The notes under the pieces: model-generated | What the model was told of the DNA's origin: nothing | The model's input: only the letters and a program-made list of their open reading frames with translations | The model's database searches: none | Part shown: one piece after another, positions 8,273-17,281 of the stretch | How the letters are laid out: each line of letters opens with the position of its first letter | Position numbering within the stretch: the first letter of the stretch is position 1 | Program-made: the position numbers and the translations under genes | DNA from: Pseudoscardovia suis | GTDB lineage: Bacteria; Actinomycetota; Actinomycetes; Actinomycetales; Bifidobacteriaceae | NCBI RefSeq assembly: GCF_002797875.1 | Contig: NZ_PGFC01000004.1 | Span: 62,001 to 126,000 of the forward strand | Length of the DNA: 64,000 bases | Direction of reading: 5' to 3'

Positions 8273-8956
8273 TTATTCGTCCAGCCCGCCGGCAAGCAGC
8301 GGCGTCGGATCCTTGGACGGATCGAAGCCGGAGACCATGTAGACAATGCGGCGGGCGACGCCAACAGCGTGATCGCCGATGCGCTCGTAGAAGCGTGCGA
8401 TGAGCACGGCATCAATCGTCTGCTGCTGCGTGCCCTTCCAATCCTCGCCATTGATGATGCTGAACGTCTGGGTGTGCAGTTCGTCAAGTTTGTTGTCGTT
8501 GACGATGAGCTTTTCAGCGCGATCTTCGTCGCGGTTCTGCAAGATGGAAATGATCTCGCCGGCAGTATGGGAATCGAAGTCCTGCATTTTCTCGAACAGG
8601 TCGCGGATGGCGGGGTTCACTGCGGAATCAGGATAAGCGCGGCGCGCGGTTTCGGCGATGTGGCGCGCGAGGTCGCCCATGCGCTCGAACGTGGAAGCGA
8701 TGCGCAGCGTGGAGACGACGATGCGCAGATCCGTGGCGACAGGGCTTTGCTTCGCGAGCATCTGCACGCACTGGTCGATGATGCTGGCCTCAAGCCCGTC
8801 GATCTTCAGGTCGCCGTCGATGACGCTTTGGGCGGCGTCGATGTCATTGTCAAGCAGAGCCTTGCCGGCCCCGTCAATCGCAGCCTTGACCGCAGCTGCC
8901 ATCGTATCGAGGTCGTCCGCAATCTGCTTCATTTCCTCGTTAAAAAGTACGCGCAT
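8273..8956 (-). CDS. phoU: phosphate transport system regulatory protein PhoU
   Basis: 227 residues with two tandem three-helix PhoU repeats. The helices carry the family metal-site pattern: ERMGDLARHIAE in the first repeat and ERIGDHAVGVAR in the second. PhoU links the Pst phosphate transporter to its sensor kinase and holds the kinase in a phosphatase state when phosphate is plentiful. ATG 8956 (MRVLFNEEM) follows GAAAGG; a TTG 9 bp upstream is less likely. It is divergent from the SenX3-like gene, the arrangement expected for a phosphate-sensing locus. No pst genes are next to it. Confidence 0.93.
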   Translation of the reverse strand: MRVLFNEEMKQIADDLDTMAAAVKAAIDGAGKALLDNDIDAAQSVIDGDLKIDGLEASIIDQCVQMLAKQSPVATDLRIVVSTLRIASTFERMGDLARHIAETARRAYPDSAVNPAIRDLFEKMQDFDSHTAGEIISILQNRDEDRAEKLIVNDNKLDELHTQTFSIINGEDWKGTQQQTIDAVLIARFYERIGDHAVGVARRIVYMVSGFDPSKDPTPLLAGGLDE

Positions 8957-8983
8957 GGGAAGCAAACCTTTCGTATTTTTTGT

Positions 8984-9005
8984 CCGTTCCTATTGTACGG
9001 AACGG
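8984..9005 (-). promoter_or_regulatory. inverted repeat over the phoU -10 region
   Basis: CCGTTCC (8984-8990) and GGAACGG (8999-9005) flank an 8-bp spacer. The spacer contains TACAAT on the minus strand (8992-8997), a good -10 element for phoU. A protein bound here would block the promoter. Binding partner unknown. Confidence 0.45.
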
Positions 9006-9116
9006 CCATCGCCAATGCACAACGGAAAATGAATGGACGGCAAATTTATTGCCTTGATGATGCGGCTTGTGAACATCTTCGTCTGAAAATGGTGGCGAAC
9101 ACAATCTTGTGCAAAG

Positions 9117-10478
9117 ATGAATTCGATGCAAACTTTCGAAGTACTGGACATAATCTTGCTCATCGGGTGTGTTGCACTTGCGGTGGCGCTTGCCGTGACC
9201 TCAGGAAGGCTGCGCTCCGCCCGCCTCGCTCGGCAGCACAACGACAACGCCTTGCACACCGACACCCAGCATGTGCTTGCCGCATTGGATTCCGAGGCGA
9301 TCGTGGTAGGTGCTGACGACAGTGTGGTTCAGGCAGCGCCTGCGACATACCGTCTGGGACTGGTGCGCGATGACGCGATAGCGGATGAGCGTTTGCGCGA
9401 GCAGATCATGGAAACGCGGCGTACGGGGCAAGTCCACAGCTTCGAATTGATCACACAGACCGCCCAAGACTATGCGATGAGGGGCTTGACCCCGGGGGAG
9501 CGGCTTGCGCGCGAGCAGGATGCGGCTTCCCGGGATGCGTCTTCAGCAGCCACGGGTGCTGCGCCTGCAATGACCGTCTCGGATGCCGTGAACTCCGCTG
9601 CGGATGCGCACCGCAACAGCCAGTCGATGCGCAATGGCGGGCAAGGCAAGAGATTCTCATCCACCCCGCGCAAGAACTGGCTGCGCATCACGGTGGTGCC
9701 GGTCAGCGATCAGTTGATCGTGGTGCTTGTCACCGACGACAGCGACAGGCATCGCTTCGAGCAATTGCGGGATGATTTCGTGAGCAACGTGACCACGCAG
9801 CTGGACGAACCTGCGCAGGCGTTGGAGCAGCTGGGCGAAAGCCTGAGCAATCCGGATGTGAATGCGCGCGACGTCCAATCCCAAGCGGAACAGGTCACGG
9901 CGCAGGCAAAATACCTGCGTCATCTGGTTTCCGACCTGATAATCCTGCTCAAGGCCCAAGGCAGCGGGTCAGTGAAAGAGTCTCCCGTGCTCAATCTTGA
10001 GGATGTGGCACGCGATGTGGTGGCGGAAGAGCAGCCTCGCGCGGATGCGGCGCATGTGACGCTGGAGTTCAAACACTCGGCGGATCCGCAGCTCGTGCAT
10101 GGCAACGCCGACCAGTTGCATGCTGCAATCGCCAAGTTGGTGGAGAACGCCATTGAATTTTCGCCCGACCGCTCCCATGTGAGCATCGCCGTCGAACCGG
10201 ACGAAACGGGGGACTACACGCAGGTGCGCGTCGTCGACAATGGCCCTGGCGTCCCGGCGGCGGACCAAGACAAGATTTTCCAGCGGTTTTACCGTGGCAA
10301 GACGCAGCAGCGCGTGCACGGCGGGGAGGACGGCACCGGTTTGGGGCTGTCAATCGTCAAGCATGTGGCGCTCACCCATCAAGGCCGCGTGGATGTGTGG
10401 AGCAAGCCCGGCAGTGGCAGCACATTCACAATCGTGCTGCCCAAGGCTACAGATGGTGAGTACGACCAGGTCGCCTGA
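9117..10478 (+). CDS. SenX3-like sensor histidine kinase with degenerate H-box
   Basis: One N-terminal membrane helix (~10-30), a PAS-like input region with a low-complexity Ala/Asp insertion (~140-185), a DHp-like helix and a complete HATPase domain. The ATPase N-box is LVENAIEFSPD, the G1 box VDNGPGVPAADQDKIFQRF and the G2 box GTGLGLSIVKH. At the phospho-acceptor, where the family has FVxNVSHELRTP, this protein reads FVSNVTTQLDEP: Thr227 replaces His and Gln replaces the following Glu. It therefore should not autophosphorylate in the usual way. It lies divergent to phoU, as senX3 often does in actinobacteria, but no regX3-like regulator follows. Start ATG 9117 or 9126; no clear ribosome-binding site. 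Confidence 0.82.
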   Translation: MNSMQTFEVLDIILLIGCVALAVALAVTSGRLRSARLARQHNDNALHTDTQHVLAALDSEAIVVGADDSVVQAAPATYRLGLVRDDAIADERLREQIMETRRTGQVHSFELITQTAQDYAMRGLTPGERLAREQDAASRDASSAATGAAPAMTVSDAVNSAADAHRNSQSMRNGGQGKRFSSTPRKNWLRITVVPVSDQLIVVLVTDDSDRHRFEQLRDDFVSNVTTQLDEPAQALEQLGESLSNPDVNARDVQSQAEQVTAQAKYLRHLVSDLIILLKAQGSGSVKESPVLNLEDVARDVVAEEQPRADAAHVTLEFKHSADPQLVHGNADQLHAAIAKLVENAIEFSPDRSHVSIAVEPDETGDYTQVRVVDNGPGVPAADQDKIFQRFYRGKTQQRVHGGEDGTGLGLSIVKHVALTHQGRVDVWSKPGSGSTFTIVLPKATDGEYDQVA

Positions 10479-10480
10479 AC

Positions 10481-10906
10481 TCAGCGTCGTGCGTTGCCGG
10501 TGCTGCGGGCGTCGTGCGCGTTGTTGATGCTAGTGGAATTGACAGCGGAATCGACAGAGGAATCGTTGGCTGCGGAATCACCGGCAGCGGAAGTGACAGC
10601 GGTAGCGGAATCGACCCCAGCATCATCACTGGCATCGGTGGCGGAATCATCATCATCGCCGAGCAGCCGGTAGATGCGCCGTTCGTTGTGCTCCCAGATG
10701 AGCAGACCCAATCCAACCACCACGCCAATCACGCAGGTGATGGTTTCGCGCAGTGGCATGATGCCGGCGATGTTGCATATGATGCACACCACTCCTGCCA
10801 CGCCCCACAGCACCGTGCCGCCAAGGAACAGGGGAAACAGGTCAACATGCACAGGGGGCGGACCCGGTTTTCGCGCTGTCGGATCCCAGATTGGTGCAAG
10901 TTTCAT
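10481..10906 (-). CDS. DUF2530-family membrane protein
   Basis: 141 residues. It starts MKLAPIWDPTARKPGPPPV, followed by two hydrophobic helices (~29-48 and ~55-70) and IWEHNERRIYRLL, the layout of small actinobacterial DUF2530 proteins of unknown function. The last ~60 residues are a Ser/Asp/Ala tail built of short repeats and are probably disordered. It ends 2 bp from the end of the convergent kinase gene. AAGG lies 8 nt before the start. Confidence 0.7.
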   Translation of the reverse strand: MKLAPIWDPTARKPGPPPVHVDLFPLFLGGTVLWGVAGVVCIICNIAGIMPLRETITCVIGVVVGLGLLIWEHNERRIYRLLGDDDDSATDASDDAGVDSATAVTSAAGDSAANDSSVDSAVNSTSINNAHDARSTGNARR

Positions 10907-10955
10907 GCTTCATACCTTACATCGTGCTGGACGATGGTTCGCGATGGCCTTGGCA

Positions 10956-10971
10956 CAATGCCCGGGCATTG
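10956..10971. promoter_or_regulatory. 16-bp perfect palindrome between DUF2530 and manA genes
   Basis: CAATGCCCGGGCATTG lies in the intergenic region shared by the two divergent genes, a plausible dimeric-regulator site. One perfect 16-bp palindrome is roughly expected by chance in a window of this size, so position is the main argument. Confidence 0.35.
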
Positions 10972-11105
10972 ACGGCTGTGGCGCGGTATGGTTGTTGGGT
11001 TACATGAAACGCCGGCGTGAGGTAAGGCAATCCTCGCAACGGCGGAGCGCACCGCTCTATGTCTCTATGTCGTCTCTATGTCGCCAGTGACCGGAAGGAG
11101 GAACC

Positions 11106-12590
11106 GTGTTTCCGATCCAGCCTGTTCCCAAGACGTATTCGTGGGGGTCAGACCATCGGCTCCAGGACATTTTCGGCATAGAATGCCCCGGGCCGCTTGC
11201 GGAAATGTGGTTCAGCGGCCATCCCGCCTCACCGTCGCCGGTGGACATGGACGGCGACCGCATGGCGCTCGACGAAGCGATACGCCGCGCCCCTGAACTC
11301 ATGGTGGGCACCGATGCGTCGGAGACGTGGGGGCCGGTGCTGCCGTACCTGTTCAAGATCATCTCGGCCCGCATCCCGCTGTCGTTGCAAGTGCATCCTG
11401 TGGATTTTGAGGCGCGGGCAGGCTACAACCGCGAGAACGCGGCGGGGATTCCCGTGGATTCCCCCATCCGGTCGTTCAAGGACTCCATTGCCAAGCATGA
11501 GATGGTGGTGGCGTTGGAACGCTTCGAGGCGTCCGTGGGGTTTGCGCCGCGTCCCATTGAACTGGCGGCGTTGCGTGCGATTGACCATCCGTTGGCGCAG
11601 GCAATGGCACGTGAATTGGCAGGCAAACAGCCCCTCGATGCGCATGGTCTGAAAACGCGGTATTCCGATGCCCCGGCGACCGCAGTGGCACGAGTCGGTG
11701 ATTTTTCGTACACCACCGATCGCGTCAATGCGTCTGATTCGGCCAATGGTGCCGTGCTTGCGGCTTCTGCCGGCAGCGATGGAATCGATGCCGATATGCC
11801 TGCCGCGGCGAAAGTGTGGGGGCATACGCAGCGACGCATTTTCCGTGCATTCCGCATGGCCGCCACCGCTCCGCGCGAAGCGGCGCAAGGGCTGGGCGAG
11901 GCGTTGGAATCAGCATGCCGCACGTGCAAGGGGCGCAGGTCGTCGAAAATCGTGCAGCATGCCACCATGGCTGCGCGCGCATTCCCGGGCGACCCCAGCG
12001 TGCTGTGCGTGGCGATGCTCAATCCCGTCAGTCTCGAACGAGGCGAATCCGTGTTCATTCCCGCCGGCACACCGCATTGTTACCTGCAGGGCACGGGCGC
12101 CGAAATCATGACCAATTCCGACAATGTGCTGCGCGCCGGCATGACGCCCAAGCACAAGGACATTCCCAACCTTCTGCGCAACCTTGACTGCAACCCCGCG
12201 CCGCCCATCGACCCCACGTCGCGCACGCTCCATGCGCTGTTTACCCCCAACCTTGCGGTTTACCGGCCCAAGCTCAGTGAATTCATGCTCTCATACGGTC
12301 ATGTGGGCACTGATGATGACAGCGGCAGATGGGACAAGATGGCGCAGCGCCAGCGCTCCACGATCACCGATTACGCGCAGAGCATCGCGCCTTCCGCTGC
12401 GATTCCCGCGGTCGCCGGGCCGCGTGTGCTCGTGTGCATCGAAGGCGAAGTGCAATGCACCAGCAGCACGCAAAGCGTCGTGGTGCACAAGGGGGAGGCG
12501 TCGTTCATTCCCGCGTCGGACGGGCGTGCGCAAGTGACTTCGGTGAATGGCAAGCATGGCGTGTATTTGCTGGCGTCCACCGGCCTGTGA
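11106..12590 (+). CDS. manA: mannose-6-phosphate isomerase, class I
   Basis: Zinc enzyme interconverting mannose-6-phosphate and fructose-6-phosphate. Family motifs: YSWGSD near the N-terminus, SLQVHPVD (zinc-binding Gln and His), KHEMVVALERF (zinc-binding Glu; usually KPEM) and FIPAGTPHCYLQGTGAEI (zinc-binding His). The GTG start at 11106 follows GGAAGGAGG. At 494 residues it is longer than typical (~390); a variable, Ala-rich stretch in the middle accounts for much of the excess. The stop codon is the first element of a 13-bp tandem repeat. Confidence 0.93.
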   Translation: MFPIQPVPKTYSWGSDHRLQDIFGIECPGPLAEMWFSGHPASPSPVDMDGDRMALDEAIRRAPELMVGTDASETWGPVLPYLFKIISARIPLSLQVHPVDFEARAGYNRENAAGIPVDSPIRSFKDSIAKHEMVVALERFEASVGFAPRPIELAALRAIDHPLAQAMARELAGKQPLDAHGLKTRYSDAPATAVARVGDFSYTTDRVNASDSANGAVLAASAGSDGIDADMPAAAKVWGHTQRRIFRAFRMAATAPREAAQGLGEALESACRTCKGRRSSKIVQHATMAARAFPGDPSVLCVAMLNPVSLERGESVFIPAGTPHCYLQGTGAEIMTNSDNVLRAGMTPKHKDIPNLLRNLDCNPAPPIDPTSRTLHALFTPNLAVYRPKLSEFMLSYGHVGTDDDSGRWDKMAQRQRSTITDYAQSIAPSAAIPAVAGPRVLVCIEGEVQCTSSTQSVVVHKGEASFIPASDGRAQVTSVNGKHGVYLLASTGL

Positions 12591-12667
12591 CAACGGCCTG
12601 TGACAACGGCCTGTGACAACGGCCTGTGACGGCGGGCTGTGACGGCGGGCTGTGACGGCGGCCTGTC
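12583..12667 (+). repeat. 13-bp tandem repeat starting in the manA stop codon
   Basis: About six and a half copies of CCTGTGACAACGG, changing to (C/G)CTGTGACGGCGG in later copies. Each copy carries a TGA in the manA frame or another frame, so readthrough or frameshift past manA would end at once. Confidence 0.85.
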
Positions 12668-12761
12668 GAGAATATGACGGTGGGCTTCCAGGGGGGGTAC
12701 GCGCACCCCAGGCTCACCGTCGGCGGTACCACGGGCAATTCTCAGACAACGCACCCATACA

Positions 12762-12800
12762 AAGAATCCCCTGTGGGAATGATTCCCGCAGGGGATTTTC
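12762..12800 (-). terminator. intrinsic terminator after serC
   Basis: AATCCCCTGCGGGAAT/ATTCCCACAGGGGATT hairpin with TTTC on one side and TTCTTTG on the other. It probably serves serC and, from the other side, manA. Confidence 0.75.
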
Positions 12801-12823
12801 ATCTTGTCGTGTGCGACGAGGCG

Positions 12824-13978
12824 TTACGCCTGCGCCTTCATCTCTTTGACGACGTAATCGATGCAATGCGTCAGCGCTTCCACATCGGCGGGGTCAACGG
12901 ACGGGAACACGCCAATGCGCAGCTGGTTGAGGCCAAGCGCGCGGTAGCCGTTGCAATCGACGATGCCGTTGGCGCGCAGGTGACCGAGCACTTCGGACGC
13001 AGGCACGTCGTCATCCAGATTCACTGTCACAACGCACGTGGAACGCGCCGGGCCTTCCGGCACGAACGGTGTGGCGTAATCGCTGGCATTGGCCCACGAA
13101 TACAGGATGTTGGACGACTGGCGGGAACGCGCCACCGCCCAGTCCAGACCGCCATTGGCGTTGATCCACTTGAGCTGTTCGTTCATGAGGATGAGCGTGG
13201 CGATGGCAGGCGTGTTGAGCGTCTGGTTCTTGCGGGAGTTCTTGATGGCTTTCGTCAGCGACAGCATGGCGGGCACCCAGCGGGTCGCGCCGTCAAGCGT
13301 GGCGGAGTTTTCGACCGCCTCGGCGCGTGCGATTGCCGCGGGGGAGAGGATTGCCACCCACAGGCCGCCTTCAGCGCCCATCGCCTTCTGCGGGGAGAAG
13401 AAATACGCGTCGGTCTGGCTGATGTCCACCGGAAGGGCGCCGGCGCAGCTCGTCGCGTCGATGATGGTGAGGGCGCCTGCCTCCTTGCTGCCGGGCACGC
13501 GGGTCACCGGGCACATCACGCCGGTGGATGTCTCGTTGTGCGGCCAGCAGTATGCGTCCACGCCTTCGGTGAATTCCGGCACGGCCGCCTCGCCATAATC
13601 CTTGCGGAAGATCACGGGCTCCTCAAGGAACGGCGCGTCCTGCGCTTCCTTGGCGAATTTCTCGGAGAACGAACCGCAGACGCCGAATGCCGCCTTGCGT
13701 TCGATCAAGCACGCGCAGGCGATGTCGAAGAACTGCGATGCGCCGCCGTTGCCCAGCACCACTTCGTAGCCTTCAGGCAGGTTGAACAGCGCTGCCAGTT
13801 CGCGGCGGATGGATGCGACGATATCCTTGACCCCGTCCTGACGGTGGGACGTACCCAGGGGAGAGCGCCACGACTGGTAAAGCACGGTGGCTTGGTCTTC
13901 GCGGATGCGGCTGGGGCCGGATCCGAATCGCCCATCTCGAGGAAGCAGATTCTGTGGAATCGTCACTGTAGTAGTCAT
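12824..13978 (-). CDS. serC: phosphoserine aminotransferase
   Basis: PLP enzyme converting 3-phosphohydroxypyruvate and glutamate to phosphoserine and 2-oxoglutarate in serine synthesis. The N-terminal FGSGPSRI and SHRQ, the central HNETSTGV and the PLP-lysine segment FSPQKAMGAEGGLW fit the actinobacterial SerC branch. The C-terminus has the family's NLDDDVPASEVLGHLRANGI. ATG 13978 (MTTTVTIPQN) is preferred with GGAGGG just before it, though the spacing is tight; a GTG at 13987 is possible. About 384 residues, normal length. Monocistronic. Confidence 0.93.
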   Translation of the reverse strand: MTTTVTIPQNLLPRDGRFGSGPSRIREDQATVLYQSWRSPLGTSHRQDGVKDIVASIRRELAALFNLPEGYEVVLGNGGASQFFDIACACLIERKAAFGVCGSFSEKFAKEAQDAPFLEEPVIFRKDYGEAAVPEFTEGVDAYCWPHNETSTGVMCPVTRVPGSKEAGALTIIDATSCAGALPVDISQTDAYFFSPQKAMGAEGGLWVAILSPAAIARAEAVENSATLDGATRWVPAMLSLTKAIKNSRKNQTLNTPAIATLILMNEQLKWINANGGLDWAVARSRQSSNILYSWANASDYATPFVPEGPARSTCVVTVNLDDDVPASEVLGHLRANGIVDCNGYRALGLNQLRIGVFPSVDPADVEALTHCIDYVVKEMKAQA

Positions 13979-14332
13979 GCCCTCCACAATAGTGTGGGGC
14001 GTGCATTAGCGGCAGGCGGCGTCCGAAAGGCATGCGCCTAGTTCGAAACGCCGTGGGTGCGGCATTCGATGCCGGAATGTGCTTTGGATGAGACGGCGAT
14101 ATGCCGTCTTCAGGTTCTTTTATGGTAAAGGGGATACTGTTCATTTATTCATCCTCAGAGGCGAATGCCTCAAGTCCGCGATGTAGATTTCTGCGCGAAG
14201 CAGAATTTGCAGGCGATTGCCGGTTTCCGGCGGGAATTGTTACGGAATGTGCGTCGGGTGCCCAATGCCTTCCTCCCATGGTTTCGGTGGTATGGTCAAC
14301 CCGCGGTCAATCAACGATAGGAGTGCGTAGCT
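13979..14332. other. 353-bp divergent gap between serC and the CHAP gene
   Basis: No gene is seen. A short inverted repeat TTCTGC-GCGAA-GCAGAA lies near 14189-14206. TATGGT around 14291 may be a -10 for the CHAP gene, without a convincing -35. Confidence 0.4.
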
Positions 14333-15382
14333 ATGCGACATGCCCAGCATGCGGCGATTCATGCGTGGAGAGATTCCTCGCGTGAACCGCAGGCATATGA
14401 CGACGGCGAACCGACGCCGCGTCATGGCGGAAGGCACGTCGCGGTTTCGCATGCCGAGGCACGCCATGCCCAGCATGGCTTGGTTCCTGTTGTTGCGAAA
14501 TCAGCACTGTCGAATGCGACATCCCGTGGCAAGGATTCCAACGCCACCGTGTCCGTCGTGGACGTGCGCACCATGCTCCTTCATGAGCTCAACACGCCTC
14601 CCACCACGCGTCGCGCAATCCGTCAGCGCAAGCAGCGCGAGGCGCGCAAGGCAAACATCATGTTCGCAGGCGTCGTCACAGTGCTTTTGGGCACGACCGG
14701 ATCGCTGTGCGTGGCAAGCGCTGCCGGTGCCTTCCCCCGCCTCCCCCAATCCGTCGCCGCCACTCAGAGCGTGACGCTGACCGATGGTTCGCTGTCGTCT
14801 GATTCCGACAACCTCAGCTCCCGTTCCGACCGCACGGCATCCGTGGACACATCGTCGTCCGGCAGCTGGGATGGCGAGGAATCGCTGGGGCAGCTCAAGG
14901 TCAACACGCTGTCATCCCGCACGGTGATTCTTCCTGCCGGCACTCAGATTGCGGATGGCATCTGGAAGAACTCCGAACTGTATCTCGCGGACGCTCAAGA
15001 CGTTGACGTGCCGGATTCCATTGATCATCAGACAGGCGACACGGGCAACACATACCCATACGGCCAGTGCACATGGTGGGCGTATGAACGCCGCCACCAG
15101 CTGGGACTGCCCGTCGGTTCGAATTTCGGCGATGCCAGGAACTGGGCTGCTGCCGCACAGGCGCTGGGCTATTCCGTCGACAACACGCCGCGCGTGGGTG
15201 ACGTCGTCGTGTTCGCCCCCGGCCAGGCGGGTGCCAGCAGCGTATATGGCCATGTGGCGGTTGTCGAGGCCGTCGTGGACGACAAGATCGTCGTTTCGGA
15301 AGGCAATTCAGGTGGCGCGCTGGGGCAGGCGACGAGCCGCACGCTGGCAAACGCGCAGAACTTCACCTATATCCACTACTGA
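14333..15382 (+). CDS. secreted or membrane-anchored CHAP-domain peptidoglycan hydrolase
   Basis: CHAP (NlpC/P60-like) amidase or endopeptidase that cuts cell-wall peptides. The first ~100 residues are hydrophilic and basic (RRAIRQRKQREARK). A membrane helix or signal anchor follows at ~106-125, then a Ser/Asp-rich linker, then the CHAP domain from ~235 to the end. The catalytic Cys is in YPYGQCTWWAYERR (C246) and the His in YGHVAVVEAV (H307); VVSEGN gives the third polar residue. The ribosome-binding site TAGGAG precedes ATG 14333. The long cytoplasmic N-terminus before the helix is unusual and rich in His and Arg. Probably acts in cell separation. Confidence 0.85.
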   Translation: MRHAQHAAIHAWRDSSREPQAYDDGEPTPRHGGRHVAVSHAEARHAQHGLVPVVAKSALSNATSRGKDSNATVSVVDVRTMLLHELNTPPTTRRAIRQRKQREARKANIMFAGVVTVLLGTTGSLCVASAAGAFPRLPQSVAATQSVTLTDGSLSSDSDNLSSRSDRTASVDTSSSGSWDGEESLGQLKVNTLSSRTVILPAGTQIADGIWKNSELYLADAQDVDVPDSIDHQTGDTGNTYPYGQCTWWAYERRHQLGLPVGSNFGDARNWAAAAQALGYSVDNTPRVGDVVVFAPGQAGASSVYGHVAVVEAVVDDKIVVSEGNSGGALGQATSRTLANAQNFTYIHY

Positions 15383-15549
15383 TTTCTTCGCCGGTTCTTT
15401 GCTGTTTTTGGCGCGTTGACTTACCTACACGTAGCTTCGTGGGGTAAAGTGGGGAATTGACGGTAGCAACGAAGCGCCGTGAAGGCTTGCGGTGCGTCTA
15501 AGCCGCGCATCGCTCGGAGTACGAATGAAGTACTAGGTAAGGAGCAGCC

Positions 15550-16590
15550 ATGACTACCAAAAACGACAAGGCGATTCTTGTGGGTGTCGATGGATCGGAC
15601 GCGAGCTTCAAGGCAACGTGGTGGGCGGCAAACTATGCCAAGCATGCCGGCCTTACCCTGCAGATTGTCTGCGCATATTCTCTGCCCAGTTACGCGGCGG
15701 TGTCTTTCGACGCCACGTACACCGCGATGGGTGATGACGCCGTCGCGCACTCGGACGCCGAAGAGATCCTGTCCAAGGCGAAGGCCATCGCCGACCAGCA
15801 GGGCGTGAGCGCCGAGACCCTCATCGTGACCGGCGACCCCAGCTCCGTCTTCGTGGAACTGAGCCGCAACTACAATCTCATCGTCATCGGCAACCGTGGC
15901 AAAGGTGGCTTGGCGGAACGCCTGCTGGGCACCACGAGCTCCAGCCTGCCGGCATACGCATACTGCCCGATCGTTGTGGTGCCTTACACCGACGACGACG
16001 GCACCGTCATGCACCTGAGCAACACGATTACGCGTGTTGCGGTCGGCTCTGACGAATCCAAGTGGGGACTGAAGGCGCTGGAGATCGCCGCCGCCTTCGC
16101 GCACGCGTGGGGCGCCAAGCTCACCGTTATCTCCGCAGTGCCGGCGCTGCGCAACGGACGGACCGAGGAAGGCGTGCTCGACTCCTACAAGGATGACCTC
16201 GACACGCGCCTTGAGCCGATTGTGAAGCAATACCCTGAGCTTGAAATCGACAAGTCGGTGGTGCCCGGCTCCGCCGTGGACGCCCTGACTGCGGCGAGCA
16301 AGGAAAACGATGTCGTGGTCGTCGGCTCGCGTGGCCGTGGTGGATTCACCGGTCTGCTGCTGGGGTCGATCAGCCAGGGCCTGCTGCAACACTCCGTGTC
16401 GCCGGTCTACGTGGTGCCGCGCAAGTATGTGGAGGCGGCCGAAACCGAGCTCGCCAAGGTGCCGGCGTCGCCGGCGGATGTGCCCACCGTGCCCGTCGAG
16501 AAGATCGAAGGCGTGGAGCCTGTGGCGGTTCCGACCGCAGGCGAGAGCGTCGCCGAGCAGGTTTCCGAGAAGATTGACCCCGAGCACTGA
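15550..16590 (+). CDS. universal stress protein with two Usp domains
   Basis: 346 residues with tandem UspA domains at about 5-152 and 158-298. Each carries the nucleotide-binding GxxGx9GS/T signature: GNRGKGGLAERLLGTTSS in the first and GSRGRGGFTGLLLGSISQ in the second. A Val/Pro/Glu-rich C-terminal tail of about 45 residues is probably disordered. TAAGGAGCAGCC precedes the ATG. Such proteins bind ATP and support survival under stress; exact role unknown. Monocistronic. Confidence 0.92.
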   Translation: MTTKNDKAILVGVDGSDASFKATWWAANYAKHAGLTLQIVCAYSLPSYAAVSFDATYTAMGDDAVAHSDAEEILSKAKAIADQQGVSAETLIVTGDPSSVFVELSRNYNLIVIGNRGKGGLAERLLGTTSSSLPAYAYCPIVVVPYTDDDGTVMHLSNTITRVAVGSDESKWGLKALEIAAAFAHAWGAKLTVISAVPALRNGRTEEGVLDSYKDDLDTRLEPIVKQYPELEIDKSVVPGSAVDALTAASKENDVVVVGSRGRGGFTGLLLGSISQGLLQHSVSPVYVVPRKYVEAAETELAKVPASPADVPTVPVEKIEGVEPVAVPTAGESVAEQVSEKIDPEH

Positions 16591-16708
16591 GTGTTGAGTG
16601 GCACTGAGCGCTGAGCCTCGTTGACAGCGCTGGGCGTTGACGGGCGCTCTGCGCCGGCGTCGCTCATCAAGTGTCTGGAGTTGCAAGCCGGGCGCGCGAA
16701 CCTGTGCG

Positions 16709-16758
16709 CATGAACCCATGCGTGGATGAATTCCGCATCATCCGCGCATGGGTTCATG
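16709..16758 (+). other. 50-nt near-perfect hairpin between usp and osmC
   Basis: 14-bp arms CATGAACCCATGCG (16709-16722) and CGCATGGGTTCATG (16745-16758) continue through a G-T wobble into GGATGA/TCATCC, giving a 21-bp stem with an 8-nt loop. No T-run follows, so it is not a classical terminator. The gap 16591-16864 holds nothing else recognisable. Confidence 0.75.
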
Positions 16759-16864
16759 TCGTTTCGGCTATGCTTGCAGTGTCCGATATGACTGGGCGAG
16801 GATTCGCCCGCGCTGGCATCCCCATCGCCGATGCCGGCACATCTGTGTATCTGTAAGGAGTGTC

Positions 16865-17281
16865 ATGGCACGTCTGTGGGTTGAGAAAAACAAGGATGGT
16901 TCCTGGGATGCGTTCTCGGATGACGGCGCACACATCAAGTTCGGCCGCAGCAAGGACCGTGGCGTGTTTTCTCCCGGTGACCTGACGAAGATCGCGCTCG
17001 CTGGATGCGCGGCGCTTTCCAGCGAAATGGCGGTCACGAGCGCTTTGGGTGACGGCAAGAGCGCCAAGATCGTGGTCGACGGCACCTATGATCGCGATGC
17101 GGATGCCTACACATCCTATGAAGAGCAGATCGTGGTGGACGCCACCGAGGCGGGGCTTTCCGAAGAGGATGCCAAGAAGCTCGCCGAGCGCATCCGCCGT
17201 CACATTGAAAGCGGCTGCACCGTCATGCACACCTACGCGCATGAGACGCCGGTGCGCATGGATGTCGACATCCGCCGATAG
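16865..17281 (+). CDS. OsmC-family peroxiredoxin-like protein
   Basis: 138 residues. OsmC/Ohr proteins reduce organic peroxides with two Cys residues. Both are present: Cys48 in LAGCAALSSE and Cys118 in SGCTVMHTYAHETPV. The start at 16865 (MARLWVEKNKDGSW) follows TAAGGAGTGTC; longer frames upstream run through the hairpin. The OsmC rather than Ohr sub-branch is likely from the second-Cys context. It follows the usp gene, a plausible stress pairing, but a gap of 274 bp separates them. Confidence 0.87.
   Translation: MARLWVEKNKDGSWDAFSDDGAHIKFGRSKDRGVFSPGDLTKIALAGCAALSSEMAVTSALGDGKSAKIVVDGTYDRDADAYTSYEEQIVVDATEAGLSEEDAKKLAERIRRHIESGCTVMHTYAHETPVRMDVDIRR

Noticed and set aside
9117..10478. Kinase gene as a pseudogene
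   Set aside because: The frame is complete, the ATP-binding boxes are intact and codon use is normal; only the acceptor histidine is missing.
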